Below, one piece after another: positions 1 to 6,838 of a stretch of DNA of 13,283 nt. This stretch comes from Verrucomicrobiota bacterium (GTDB taxonomy: Bacteria; Verrucomicrobiota; Verrucomicrobiia; Opitutales; Opitutaceae), in assembly GCA_023457715.1 (NCBI GenBank), contig JAEWKR010000129.1, positions 1 through 13,283 on the forward strand, written 5' to 3'. Each line of letters starts with the position of its first letter. Positions within the stretch are counted from its first letter, which is position 1. The position numbers and the translations under genes were made by a program. The notes beneath the pieces were generated by a model. It was not told the DNA's origin, did not search any database, and saw only the letters and a program-made list of their open reading frames with translations.

Positions 1-48
1 TTTTTTTGAATACGCCCCGCTGATGCGTCGTCTCAACGATATTCCCAC

Positions 49-54
49 GGAGGA
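49..54 (+). promoter_or_regulatory. Shine-Dalgarno site of the first gene
   Basis: GGAGGA lies 7 bases before the ATG at 62. It selects that ATG over the in-frame ATG at 23, which would put 13 hydrophilic residues ahead of a clean signal peptide. It is the only strong ribosome binding site I see in the window. Confidence 0.75.
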
Positions 55-61
55 CTACACC

Positions 62-502
62 ATGAAACGCATCACGCTCGCCCTTCTTGCCGCTGCCGGC
101 CTCGCCGCCAGTGTCGCCCATGCCGACACCCGGATTACCGCCACGATTCACCTCGGCGGAGGTCCGCTGGCCACCTCGGTGGCTCCGATGCCGGTCGGTT
201 ACGGCGCTGGCCATTGGGCCGACGTCTCGTACCAGGTCTGGGTGCCGCCGCATTGGGATGTCCGCCATGACCGCTGGGGGCACCCGGTGCGGGTCTGGAT
301 GCCGGGACACTACGAAACCCGCGTCCGCCGCGAATGGGTCGCCCACCGTGGTGGCCATCACCGCGGCTATCGCGACCACGCCTACGGCTGGGGCCGCGAC
401 CACCACGATCGCCGCGACCACGACCGTGGCGGGCGCGACCGCGACTGGGACCGCGGCCACGACCGCGGTCGTGACCGGGACAGCCGCCGCGGCCACCGCT
501 AA
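62..502 (+). CDS. Small secreted protein with WVPxHW-type motif and Arg/Asp/His-rich tail
   Basis: The product is 146 residues, of unknown function. Residues 1-21 form a Sec signal peptide (KR, then a Leu/Ala core, ending AHA before D). The middle carries two related Trp/aromatic segments, VWVPPHW and VWMPGHY. They resemble the short WxPGxW/Y repeats of exported bacterial proteins of the YXWGXW kind. From about residue 93 the sequence is low-complexity and dominated by Arg, Asp, His and Gly, including a run of GRDRD/DRGHD-like units. It should therefore be highly charged and possibly metal-binding, which is inference from composition. The zinc-finger anti-sigma-like gene starts 12 bases downstream, so the two are probably co-transcribed and this may be an envelope-stress gene. 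The start is fixed by the ribosome binding site at 49-54. Confidence 0.8.
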   Translation: MKRITLALLAAAGLAASVAHADTRITATIHLGGGPLATSVAPMPVGYGAGHWADVSYQVWVPPHWDVRHDRWGHPVRVWMPGHYETRVRREWVAHRGGHHRGYRDHAYGWGRDHHDRRDHDRGGRDRDWDRGHDRGRDRDSRRGHR

Positions 503-514
503 GCCTTTCCGCTC

Positions 515-973
515 ATGAACTGCCACGACGCCGAAAAGCTGCTGAACCTCGAACGCGACGGCGCGATCGATCAGGAGGGCCGCGCGTCGCTGGCTGCCCA
601 TGTCTCGACCTGCGCGCATTGCCGTCAGCTGCAAGCCCGCTTGATGGCGGTGGGGACCTTGCTGCGCGAGGAAGCAACGGCGCTGCGCACACCCGATCCG
701 ATGATCGAGTGGCGCAAGCTGCAGCGCACGCTGCACGAGGAACCGAAGCCCGCGTTCGCCGCCTGGCTGCGCTGGCTCACGATCCCCGCCGCTCTGGGCG
801 CCGCCGCGGCGCTCGCGTTGTACGTGCAGCCCGGCGGCGACCTCGACCCGCAGCCGAAGGAGCGCGTCGTCCGCGTCGAAGCCGTCCGCGAACCCGCCGC
901 CATCGTTTACGTCGACGACCGCAGCGGCTGGACGTTCGTCTGGTCCGCCGACCCCGCCAGCCCCACGACGTAG
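515..973 (+). CDS. Zinc-finger (zf-HC2-like) anti-sigma factor, single membrane span
   Basis: The product is 152 residues. The N-terminus has Cys3-His4 followed by His29-x3-Cys33-x2-Cys36, the arrangement of the zf-HC2 anti-sigma domain that holds an ECF sigma factor at the membrane. A Lys/Arg/Glu-rich linker precedes one hydrophobic segment at about residues 88-104, rich in Ala and Leu. A short periplasmic tail of about 45 residues contains YVDDRSGWTFVW. The architecture (cytoplasmic zinc finger, one span, small periplasmic part) fits an anti-sigma or related membrane regulator. No sigma factor lies in the window. The cognate gene, if linked, would be left of position 1. There is no clear ribosome binding site, and the gene follows the previous stop by 12 bases, consistent with one transcript. 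Some zf-HC2 proteins have no sigma partner, so the regulatory role is inferred. Confidence 0.75.
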   Translation: MNCHDAEKLLNLERDGAIDQEGRASLAAHVSTCAHCRQLQARLMAVGTLLREEATALRTPDPMIEWRKLQRTLHEEPKPAFAAWLRWLTIPAALGAAAALALYVQPGGDLDPQPKERVVRVEAVREPAAIVYVDDRSGWTFVWSADPASPTT

Positions 974-1039
974 CCCCCGCTGCGTCGGGCCTTCCAGATT
1001 TGCCCTGCCGAATTTCCGATTTTCAGTCTGCTTGAGTAC

Positions 1040-1059
1040 GTAGTCCCGCCTTTAGGCGG
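1040..1059 (+). repeat. REP-like hairpin copy 1, with 5' GTAG
   Basis: The sequence is GTAG (1040-1043), TC, then CCGCC (1046-1050), TTTA, GGCGG (1055-1059). A GTAG-type tetranucleotide at the foot of a small imperfect palindrome is the known signature of REPs bound by RAYT transposases. This is the only copy here with GTAG; the others read GTTG. Confidence 0.7.
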
Positions 1060-1083
1060 AATCCCTTCGCGTGCGACTGCTCG

Positions 1084-1114
1084 ATCTGAAATCTGAAATC
1101 CCCGCCGCAGGCGG
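1084..1114. repeat. ATCTGAA heptamer pair plus CCGCC-GCA-GGCGG hairpin
   Basis: Two ATCTGAA units (1084-1097) and a trailing ATC are followed at once by the hairpin with stems 1102-1106 and 1110-1114. This array-then-hairpin joint recurs through both mosaics. Confidence 0.75.
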
Positions 1115-1137
1115 CTCCGGGATCCCGGCTTTGGTAC

Positions 1138-1157
1138 GTTGTCCCGCCTTTAGGCGG
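1138..1157 (+). repeat. REP-like hairpin copy 2
   Basis: GTTGTC precedes CCGCC (1144-1148), TTTA and GGCGG (1153-1157). The upstream GGCTTTGGTAC and the downstream AATGCCTTCGCGTGCG are shared with the copy at 13094-13113. Confidence 0.75.
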
Positions 1158-1181
1158 AATGCCTTCGCGTGCGGCTGCTCG

Positions 1182-1225
1182 ATCTGAAATCTGAAATTTG
1201 AAATCTGAAATCCCGCCGCAGGCGG
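1182..1225. repeat. ATCTGAA/ATTTGAA array (4 units) plus hairpin
   Basis: Units at 1182-1209 read ATCTGAA, ATCTGAA, ATTTGAA, ATCTGAA. ATC and the hairpin CCGCC (1213-1217)-GCA-GGCGG (1221-1225) follow. Confidence 0.8.
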
Positions 1226-1239
1226 CCGCGCGCTTCCCC

Positions 1240-1286
1240 ATCTCAAATCTCAAATTTCAAATCTCAAATCCCCGCCGCACGCGGGG
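1240..1286. repeat. ATCTCAA/ATTTCAA array (4 units) plus hairpin
   Basis: Units at 1240-1267 read ATCTCAA, ATCTCAA, ATTTCAA, ATCTCAA. The hairpin is a variant in which CCCCGC (1270-1275) pairs with GCGGGG (1281-1286). Changes in both loop and stem preserve pairing in a shifted register. Confidence 0.8.
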
Positions 1287-1330
1287 CACTACCCAAACCA
1301 AGCGGCTCGGGGATCCCGGCTTTGGTACGT

Positions 1331-1392
1331 TGTCCCGCCTTTAGGCGGAATGCCTTGGTTCGGCCGTGCCCCAACCTTCCGCCTGAAGGCGG
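1331..1392. repeat. Inverted REP doublet (copies 3 and 4), BIME-like
   Basis: Copy 3 (CCGCC 1335-1339, TTTA, GGCGG 1344-1348) is read forward. Copy 4 (CCGCC 1379-1383, TGAA, GGCGG 1388-1392) is its reverse complement, flanked by GGGACAACAT, which mirrors the ACGTTGTCCC side. The flanks GGCTTTGG and CCCAAGCC are also near-inverted, so the whole of 1319-1408 can fold as one long imperfect hairpin. Paired inverted REPs are the layout called BIME in enterobacteria. Confidence 0.75.
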
Positions 1393-1454
1393 GACAACAT
1401 ACCCAAGCCCCCCGCCCCTCTGAAATCCCGCCGCAAGCGGCCGCGCGCTTCCCC

Positions 1455-1494
1455 ATCTCAAATCTCAAATCTCAAATCCCCGCCGCAGGCGGGG
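1455..1494. repeat. ATCTCAA array (3 units) plus 7-bp GC hairpin at the 3' end of the minus-strand operon
   Basis: Three ATCTCAA units (1455-1475) and ATC lead into CCCCGCC (1478-1484)-GCA-GGCGGGG (1488-1494). On the minus strand the hairpin begins 1 base after the stop codon at 1498-1496 and is followed by ATTTGAGATTTG. It could act as a terminator or as mRNA 3'-end protection for the protease operon, although there is no true U-run. Confidence 0.6.
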
Positions 1495-1495
1495 C

Positions 1496-2905
1496 CTACC
1501 TCAACTTCACCCGCAGCACCGCCGTCTCGCTTCCGCGGCTCACGAGCAGAATGAACTCCGCGCGCGTCGCGTCCTTCTCGATCGCCTCGATCTTCGCCAC
1601 CGCGGCCGCGTAACTCTTCACCTCTTCGCCGTCGATCTCCTTGATCCAGTCGTCCTCGCGCAATCCCGCCGTCGCGACGCTGCTGCTCGGCTTCACGTGG
1701 TGCACAATGACGCCGCCGCTCGCCGCCGCCTTCACCCGCCGCACGATCGCGTCGCCATACACGAATTCCCGCACGGTCATCCCGACCCCGTCGAAATACC
1801 GGCGCTCCGCCTCCCGCAAAAGTTTCGGTTCCTCGCCCAGCGTCACCGTTACGTCCAGGCGCTGCGTGCCGCGCAGCACCGTCAGCGCCACCGCATCGCC
1901 GGGGAGCCGCCGCTCCACCTCGCGCTCCAGATAGGATCGCACCACCGTATTCGGCCGGAACGACGGAATCGGTTTCCCGTCCACGGCCAGGATGATGTCG
2001 CGTGCCCGCAGGCCCCCGACTTCGGCCGGGCTGCCCTCGAGCACCTCGCTCACCACCGCCCCCGACTGCCCGCTGAGATCGAGGAATTTTGCGACCTCCC
2101 GGTCCATCGGCTCCAGGCCAAAGGCGCCGAGCCAGGCGATCGGCCGGCCGGAGACCGACTTCGGCACGCGGTTCAGATAGGGCAGCACCTCCTCCGCGAG
2201 CATAAACGCACTGCTCTCCTCGATGTTCACCAGCGTCACCGGCTGCGCGCGGCCGCCGCGGCCGAACTGCAGGAAACTCTGGCCGAAGGACGTCGCCGCC
2301 AGCCCGATGAACTCACCCTGCGCATCGAACACCGGCAATCCGGGCGCCGCGACTTCCTGCTGCGCGATGCCGACCTGCTGCGGAAGCGCGGTCAGCAGGG
2401 CCACGTGACTCTGCAGCACATACGGCATGAAGTCTTCATCCTTGTTCCGCAGCCCGATGCCCCACGCAAACTCCGCCAGCGCCGGCCGGCGCGCTGTCTT
2501 CCCCGCGAACCGGGTCACCGGCGTCAACCGCGGGTGCAACGCCGGATCGGCCCGCACAAAGTGCCAGCCGGTGAACGCGTCCTGACCCAGATACGTGGCC
2601 GGCGACGGGTCGGCGCTGCCCGGCAGATAAACGCGGAACGACTTCAGCTGCCAGATGGCGGCGCGCGGGTCGATCGCCGACGACTGGAGGATGATCGTCC
2701 CCGCCGCATCGATCACGGTTCCGAGCGAAATGGTGGGTTCGCGGTCCACTTCCGTCTCGGTCACGTACTCCACCGCCACGACCGAACGGAGGCGTTCGTC
2801 GAACCACCGCGGCAGCTCAGCCGGAGCGGCGGCGCACCCGAGCAGGGGCAGCACGCCGCCCGCAATCCAGGCGGCCAGACGGAAAAAGCGGACGGGGGAC
2901 ATCAT
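1496..2905 (-). CDS. HtrA-like pseudoprotease lipoprotein with two PDZ domains
   Basis: The product is 469 residues. Residues 1-24 form a lipoprotein signal (VRFFR, hydrophobic core, lipobox LLGC, Cys24). A trypsin-like domain follows (about 35-210), then PDZ1 (about 255-350, with GSPAEVGGLRARDIILAVDG) and PDZ2 (about 375-469, with AGLREDDWIKEIDG). Aligned by eye with the upstream protease, the three catalytic positions are replaced: His by Ser76 (in IILQSSAID), Asp by Gly113 (in AFTGWHFVRAD), and Ser by Pro188 (in AAPGLPVFD). It should therefore be catalytically dead but may bind peptides, or scaffold or regulate the active partner. It starts at ATG 2905, whose ATGA overlaps the protease stop, so translation is coupled. 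A second ATG follows directly at 2902. The fold is assigned from similarity to the neighbour. No frameshift is seen, and the frame is intact through both PDZ domains, which argues against a decaying gene. Confidence 0.85.
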   Translation of the reverse strand: MMSPVRFFRLAAWIAGGVLPLLGCAAAPAELPRWFDERLRSVVAVEYVTETEVDREPTISLGTVIDAAGTIILQSSAIDPRAAIWQLKSFRVYLPGSADPSPATYLGQDAFTGWHFVRADPALHPRLTPVTRFAGKTARRPALAEFAWGIGLRNKDEDFMPYVLQSHVALLTALPQQVGIAQQEVAAPGLPVFDAQGEFIGLAATSFGQSFLQFGRGGRAQPVTLVNIEESSAFMLAEEVLPYLNRVPKSVSGRPIAWLGAFGLEPMDREVAKFLDLSGQSGAVVSEVLEGSPAEVGGLRARDIILAVDGKPIPSFRPNTVVRSYLEREVERRLPGDAVALTVLRGTQRLDVTVTLGEEPKLLREAERRYFDGVGMTVREFVYGDAIVRRVKAAASGGVIVHHVKPSSSVATAGLREDDWIKEIDGEEVKSYAAAVAKIEAIEKDATRAEFILLVSRGSETAVLRVKLR

Positions 2906-4251
2906 GGTTTGAGAATGTAGAGTGAGACGCGGCGCTCGCGGCGCACTTCGAAAAGCGTCGGCGCGGGCGCGGCCAGATACGCGGCGTGCGCCGCCTTCAT
3001 CGCCGCCAGCGAGGTCACCGGCTCCTGGTTGATCTTCAGAATCAGGTCGCCCCGCGAAATCCCCGCCACGTCGGCCGCGAAGCCCGGCTGCACGCCCGTG
3101 ACGAGCACGCCATCCTCGCTCTCCAGCTGGTTCGCCCGCGCGTAGGCGCGCGAGACCTTCCGCCCGCTCACGCCCCATTTTTCGAACGCGCCTTCCTCCC
3201 CCACCCGGCTCTCCAGCCGCTCGGTCACGATCGCGTGGTCCTTCACGTCGCCGCCGCGCTTCACCGTCAGCGTCAGGGCGGACCCCACGGGCTTGCTCGC
3301 AATGCGGTATTGGATTCCCGGCAGCTGCTCCGGAAAACGGCCGTCGACCTTCTCGCCGTCGATCGCGAGCACGATGTCCCCCGCGCGCAGGCCCGCCTGG
3401 GCCGCGGGCGATCCCGGATCGACACTGTTCACCAGCATCCCGGTGTTCAGCGCCAGCGCATAGAAACTCTCCAGGTCCTGCAGCGCGCCCGGCACCAGCC
3501 CGATGTAGCTGCGCTCGACGCGCCCCTGCCGCAGCAGCTGTTCGGTCACGCGCTGCACCGTCTCGGCCGGGATCGCGAAGCCGAGGTTGTTCGCGCCCAG
3601 GTAGCCGCGCGAGGTGATGCCCACCACCCGGCCGTTTTCCAGCACCAGGGGGCCGCCCGAGTTGCCCGGATTGATCGCCGCGTCGGTCTGCAGCCAGGTG
3701 CTGAACGCCCCCGTCTCGTAGCCGTTCACGCCGGTGACGTCCTCGAAATAACGCGCCGTATTCGAAATGATCCCACGGGTGACCGTGCGCGTGAGCCCGT
3801 GCGGCGTGCCCACCGCATACACCACCTCGCCGGGAAAAAGCTCGCCGCTGTCGCCGAACGACGCGTGCGCGAACGCGAGCTTCCGCCGCGCCAGCGCCGC
3901 CACGTCGATGCGCAGCAGCGCCAGGTCCGTCCAATGATCCCAGCCGATCAGCTCGGCGTTGACCCGCTCGAGGTTCGCCAGCGTCACGCTGAGCTCCACG
4001 GCGCGCGGACTCGCCACGTGCGCGTTGGTCACCACCAGACCATCCTTCGAGATGATCACGCCCGAACCGATGCCCGCGCGATAGCGCCGCGTGCCGCCCT
4101 CGAACTCGAGTTCGCGCACGTCGATCCGCACCACGGATTCCAGCAGCCGGTTGAAGCCGCGCGACACGCCCGCCGCGGACGCGGCGGGGACGAAGGCGAC
4201 GGCGAGGACGAGGACAAGGGCGAAGATTGACCGGGCTGGGAAACGTTTCAC
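2902..4251 (-). CDS. HtrA/Deg-family periplasmic serine endoprotease with two PDZ domains
   Basis: The product is 449 residues, read from GTG at 4251; no other usable start precedes the signal peptide. Residues 1-26 form a Sec signal (KRFPARS, Leu/Val core, ASA before A). The trypsin-like domain carries the complete triad: His78 in VVTNAHV, Asp109 in WTDLALL and Ser198 in INPGNSGGP, with the oxyanion loop intact. PDZ1 is at about 249-340 (GSPAAQAGLRAGDIVLAIDG) and PDZ2 at about 370-449 (GFAADVAGISRGDLILKINQ). The length and domain order match DegP/DegQ/MucD proteins, which degrade or refold misfolded envelope proteins. The exact member cannot be named without a tree, so no symbol is given. 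It forms an operon with the pseudoprotease at 1496-2905 (4-base overlap). Its start lies 18 bases from the divergent leuS start, so its promoter must lie inside leuS or the transcript has a very short leader. No Shine-Dalgarno site is visible. Confidence 0.9.
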   Translation of the reverse strand: MKRFPARSIFALVLVLAVAFVPAASAAGVSRGFNRLLESVVRIDVRELEFEGGTRRYRAGIGSGVIISKDGLVVTNAHVASPRAVELSVTLANLERVNAELIGWDHWTDLALLRIDVAALARRKLAFAHASFGDSGELFPGEVVYAVGTPHGLTRTVTRGIISNTARYFEDVTGVNGYETGAFSTWLQTDAAINPGNSGGPLVLENGRVVGITSRGYLGANNLGFAIPAETVQRVTEQLLRQGRVERSYIGLVPGALQDLESFYALALNTGMLVNSVDPGSPAAQAGLRAGDIVLAIDGEKVDGRFPEQLPGIQYRIASKPVGSALTLTVKRGGDVKDHAIVTERLESRVGEEGAFEKWGVSGRKVSRAYARANQLESEDGVLVTGVQPGFAADVAGISRGDLILKINQEPVTSLAAMKAAHAAYLAAPAPTLFEVRRERRVSLYILKP

Positions 4252-4269
4252 AGTGGCGGGTTCACACGA
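4252..4269. promoter_or_regulatory. 18-base divergent gap between htrA-like gene and leuS
   Basis: Only 18 bases separate the GTG at 4251 (-) from the ATG at 4270 (+). Any promoter must sit within the opposite coding region. TTGACC at 4227-4232 resembles a -35 box for leuS, but no convincing -10 follows, so I do not call a promoter. Neither start has a clear ribosome binding site. Confidence 0.4.
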
Positions 4270-6834
4270 ATGGCTACCAAGTGTACCGACTACAACTTCC
4301 ATGAGATCGAGCCGCACTGGCAAGGTTTCTGGGAGCAGCACCAAACGTTCCGCGCGGCCAACGAGTCGTCGAAGCCGAAGTACTACGTGCTCGACATGTT
4401 CCCGTATCCGTCCGGCGCGGGCCTGCACATCGGCCATCCGGAAGGGTACACCGCCACGGACATTCTCGCCCGGTACAAGCGCGGCCGCGGGTTCAACGTG
4501 CTGCATCCGATCGGCTGGGACGCCTTCGGCCTGCCCGCCGAACAGCATGCGGTGAAGACGGGCACCCACCCCGCGTCGAACACGCAGAACAACATCCGCA
4601 ACTTCAAGCGCCAGATCAAGGCCCTCGGTTTTTCGTACGACTGGACCCGCGAGATCGACACCACCGACCCGCGTTATTTTCGCTGGACCCAGTGGATCTT
4701 CCTGCAGCTGTTCAAGCGCGGGCTCGCCTACGTGGACGAACGCCCCGTGTGGTGGTGCCCGGAACTGCGCACCGTCCTCGCCAACGAAGAGGTGGTCGAC
4801 GGCCGCAGCGAGGTGGGCAACTTCCCGGTCGAGCGCCGCAACCTGCGCCAGTGGGTGCTCCGCATCACCGCCTACGCCGACCGCCTGCTTGCCGACCTCA
4901 AGGACGTGGACTGGCCCGATTCGACCAAGCGGATGCAGGAGGCCTGGATCGGCCGGAGCGACGGTGCCGAGATCACGTTCGCCCTCGAAACGGCCGCGCA
5001 CGGCCAGCTGAAGATCTTCACCACGCGCCCCGACACGCTGTACGGCTGCACCTACATGGTGCTCGCGCCCGAACACCCGCTCGTCGACACGATCACCACG
5101 CCCGAACAGAAGGGCGCGGTCGAGGCGTACCGCAAGAAGGCGTCGGCGAAGAGCGATCTCGAACGCACCGACCTCGCCAAGGAAAAATCCGGCGTCTTCA
5201 GCGGCGCCTACGCCATCAACCCGGTCAACGGCCAGCGCGTGCCGGTGTGGATTGCGGACTACGTCCTCATGGGCTACGGCACCGGCGCGATCATGGCCGT
5301 GCCGGCGCACGACGAACGCGACTACGAATTCGCCCGCCAGTATTCCCTGCCGATCGTGCAGGTGATCGACAGCGCCGGCGCGCCCCTCCCCTACGTCGGC
5401 GACGGCAGGGTCATCAACTCGCCCGGCTACGACGGCCTGCCCTGGGCGGAGGCGAAACAGCAGATCACCGCCGCTCTCGCCGCGCGCGGCGTCGGCCGGG
5501 CCACCGTCAACTACAAGCTGCGTGACTGGCTCTTCTCGCGCCAGCGTTACTGGGGCGAGCCGTTCCCGATCCTCTGGGTCAGTCCCGCCGACTACGAGAC
5601 CGCCCGCGCCCTTCGGCCGGACGATTTCCCCCCGCAGCCCGTGACCTACACGCAGGACGGCACGAAGTATTTCGCGCTGCCCCTGCCCGCCGCCGCCCTG
5701 CCGCTCGAACTGCCGTCGGTCAGCTCCTACCTCCCGAGTGGCACGGGCGAAAGCCCGCTCGCCAACGAGACCACCTGGCTCGAGGTCTGGATCAATGCCC
5801 GCACCGGCGCCGCGGTTCCCGCCTCCCAGCCCCGGCCCGCCGGCGATGAATGGATCCGGGGCCGCCGCGAGACGAACACGATGCCCCAGTGGGCCGGTTC
5901 GTGCTGGTACTATCTTCGCTTCCTCGATCCGTCCAACGCCCAGGCCGTGGCTTCTCCCGCCGCGCTGCAGTATTGGGGCACGCCCGATCTCTATGTCGGC
6001 GGCGCCGAACATGCGGTGCTTCACCTCCTCTACGCGCGGTTCTGGCACAAGGTGCTGTTCGACCTCGGCGTCGTCCCCACGCCGGAACCGTTCACCCGCC
6101 TTTTCCATCAGGGCATCATCCTCGGCGAGGACGGCGAAAAGATGTCCAAGAGCCGGGGCAACGTCGTCAACCCCGATACGATCATCGAGTCGCACGGCAC
6201 TGACACGCTGCGGTTGTACCTGATGTTCCTCGGGCCGCTCGAGGCGATGAAGCCCTGGAACCCGCGGGGCATCGAGGGTGTGCACCGGTTTTTGCAGAAG
6301 GTCTGGCGCGAACTCATCGGACCGGAGGGCGGTCTCAACGCGAAGGTCGTCGCCGGCGCCAACGAGCCGGCGGAGTTTCTCAAGCTGCTGCACGAAACCA
6401 TCAAGAAGGTCGGCGACGACATCGAGAACCTGCGGTTCAACACCGCGATCTCGCAGATGATGATCTTCGCCAACGCGCTGCAAAAGGTCCCCGCCGTCAC
6501 GCCCGAAACGGCCCGTGCCTTCGTCCGCCTCCTCGCCCCCTTCGCCCCCCACTTCGGTGAGGAACTTTGGGAGCGCCTCGGCGGGGCCCCGTCGGTCGAA
6601 CACGCCCCCTGGCCCGTTTATGACCCCGCGCGGCTCGCCACCCATGAGGTGAAACTCGTGTTTCAGATCAACGGCAAGCACCGCGGCGACCAGCTGGTCG
6701 CGGTGGGCACCACGCAGGATCAGGCTCTTGCCGCCGCGCGTTCCAACCCGCGGGTGGCGCCCTACTTGGAAGGAAAGTCGATCAAGCGGATCGTGTACGT
6801 TCCCAATAAGATACTGAACGTCGTGGTCGAGTGA
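4270..6834 (+). CDS. leuS: Leucyl-tRNA synthetase
   Basis: The product is 854 residues, the usual size for bacterial LeuRS (class Ia). It charges tRNA-Leu with leucine in the cytoplasm, using ATP. The N-terminus (FHEIEPHWQGFWEQ) is typical. The ATP-binding HIGH motif is at 53-56 in PSGAGLHIGHPEG, and KMSKS is at 624-628 in GEDGEKMSKSRG. The CP1 editing domain, which hydrolyses mischarged tRNA, shows TTRPDTLYG and GTGAIMAVPAHDERDYEFA (348-351 is DERD). The leucine-specific insertion precedes MPQWAGSCWYYLRF. The C-terminus ends in the usual small domain (VFQINGKHRG, then KRIVYVPNKILNVVV). In the small zinc-binding insert after WWCP, the Cys pair seen in many LeuRS proteins is replaced (GRSEVGNFPVERR), so zinc is probably not bound there. 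It is the housekeeping copy by all visible criteria. A long antisense reading frame across it is a GC-rich shadow. Confidence 0.97.
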   Translation: MATKCTDYNFHEIEPHWQGFWEQHQTFRAANESSKPKYYVLDMFPYPSGAGLHIGHPEGYTATDILARYKRGRGFNVLHPIGWDAFGLPAEQHAVKTGTHPASNTQNNIRNFKRQIKALGFSYDWTREIDTTDPRYFRWTQWIFLQLFKRGLAYVDERPVWWCPELRTVLANEEVVDGRSEVGNFPVERRNLRQWVLRITAYADRLLADLKDVDWPDSTKRMQEAWIGRSDGAEITFALETAAHGQLKIFTTRPDTLYGCTYMVLAPEHPLVDTITTPEQKGAVEAYRKKASAKSDLERTDLAKEKSGVFSGAYAINPVNGQRVPVWIADYVLMGYGTGAIMAVPAHDERDYEFARQYSLPIVQVIDSAGAPLPYVGDGRVINSPGYDGLPWAEAKQQITAALAARGVGRATVNYKLRDWLFSRQRYWGEPFPILWVSPADYETARALRPDDFPPQPVTYTQDGTKYFALPLPAAALPLELPSVSSYLPSGTGESPLANETTWLEVWINARTGAAVPASQPRPAGDEWIRGRRETNTMPQWAGSCWYYLRFLDPSNAQAVASPAALQYWGTPDLYVGGAEHAVLHLLYARFWHKVLFDLGVVPTPEPFTRLFHQGIILGEDGEKMSKSRGNVVNPDTIIESHGTDTLRLYLMFLGPLEAMKPWNPRGIEGVHRFLQKVWRELIGPEGGLNAKVVAGANEPAEFLKLLHETIKKVGDDIENLRFNTAISQMMIFANALQKVPAVTPETARAFVRLLAPFAPHFGEELWERLGGAPSVEHAPWPVYDPARLATHEVKLVFQINGKHRGDQLVAVGTTQDQALAAARSNPRVAPYLEGKSIKRIVYVPNKILNVVVE

Positions 6835-6838
6835 GACA

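Larger units (their letters stand above)
1030..1494. repeat. REP-like and heptamer repeat mosaic between convergent genes
   Basis: This stretch has no credible gene. It is a patchwork of two modules. Module A is a CCGCC-TTTA-GGCGG hairpin, a GAATGCCTTCGCGTGCG-type spacer and tandem ATCTGAA heptamers (about 1036-1100 and 1132-1212). Module B is GCGCGCTTCCCC, tandem ATCTCAA heptamers and a CCGCC-GCA-GGCGG hairpin or a variant of it (about 1229-1286 and 1443-1494). An inverted pair of module A hairpins lies between the B copies (1320-1410). Both modules recur at 12912-13161. The stretch lies between a plus-strand gene and a minus-strand gene that converge, a common place for REP elements. Short reading frames here are translations of the repeats. 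Confidence 0.9.

Noticed and set aside
23..61. Upstream ATG at 23 as start of the first gene
   Set aside because: The added residues are hydrophilic and break the signal peptide, and the Shine-Dalgarno site at 49-54 fits the ATG at 62.
87..518. Overlapping plus-strand frame within the first gene
   Set aside because: It is a Thr/Ala/Arg-rich frame-shifted shadow of the low-complexity tail, with no start signal.
1023..1461. Small frames in the first repeat mosaic
   Set aside because: They are translations of the repeat units (FQISDFKFQ-like and FRLKAGQRT-like) that recur wherever the repeats do.
1084..1478. CRISPR array
   Set aside because: Units are 7 bases, directly abutting, with no unique spacers and no cas genes.
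1496..3934. A long minus frame that would fuse extra sequence onto the pseudoprotease
   Set aside because: The upstream part is the out-of-frame shadow of the active protease. The lipoprotein signal at 2905 marks the true start.
2902..6681. A 1259-codon open minus-strand frame crossing leuS
   Set aside because: Only its last 450 codons (from GTG 4251) look like protein. The rest is the reverse shadow of leuS in a GC-rich genome, with His/Arg/Gly/Val-rich nonsense.
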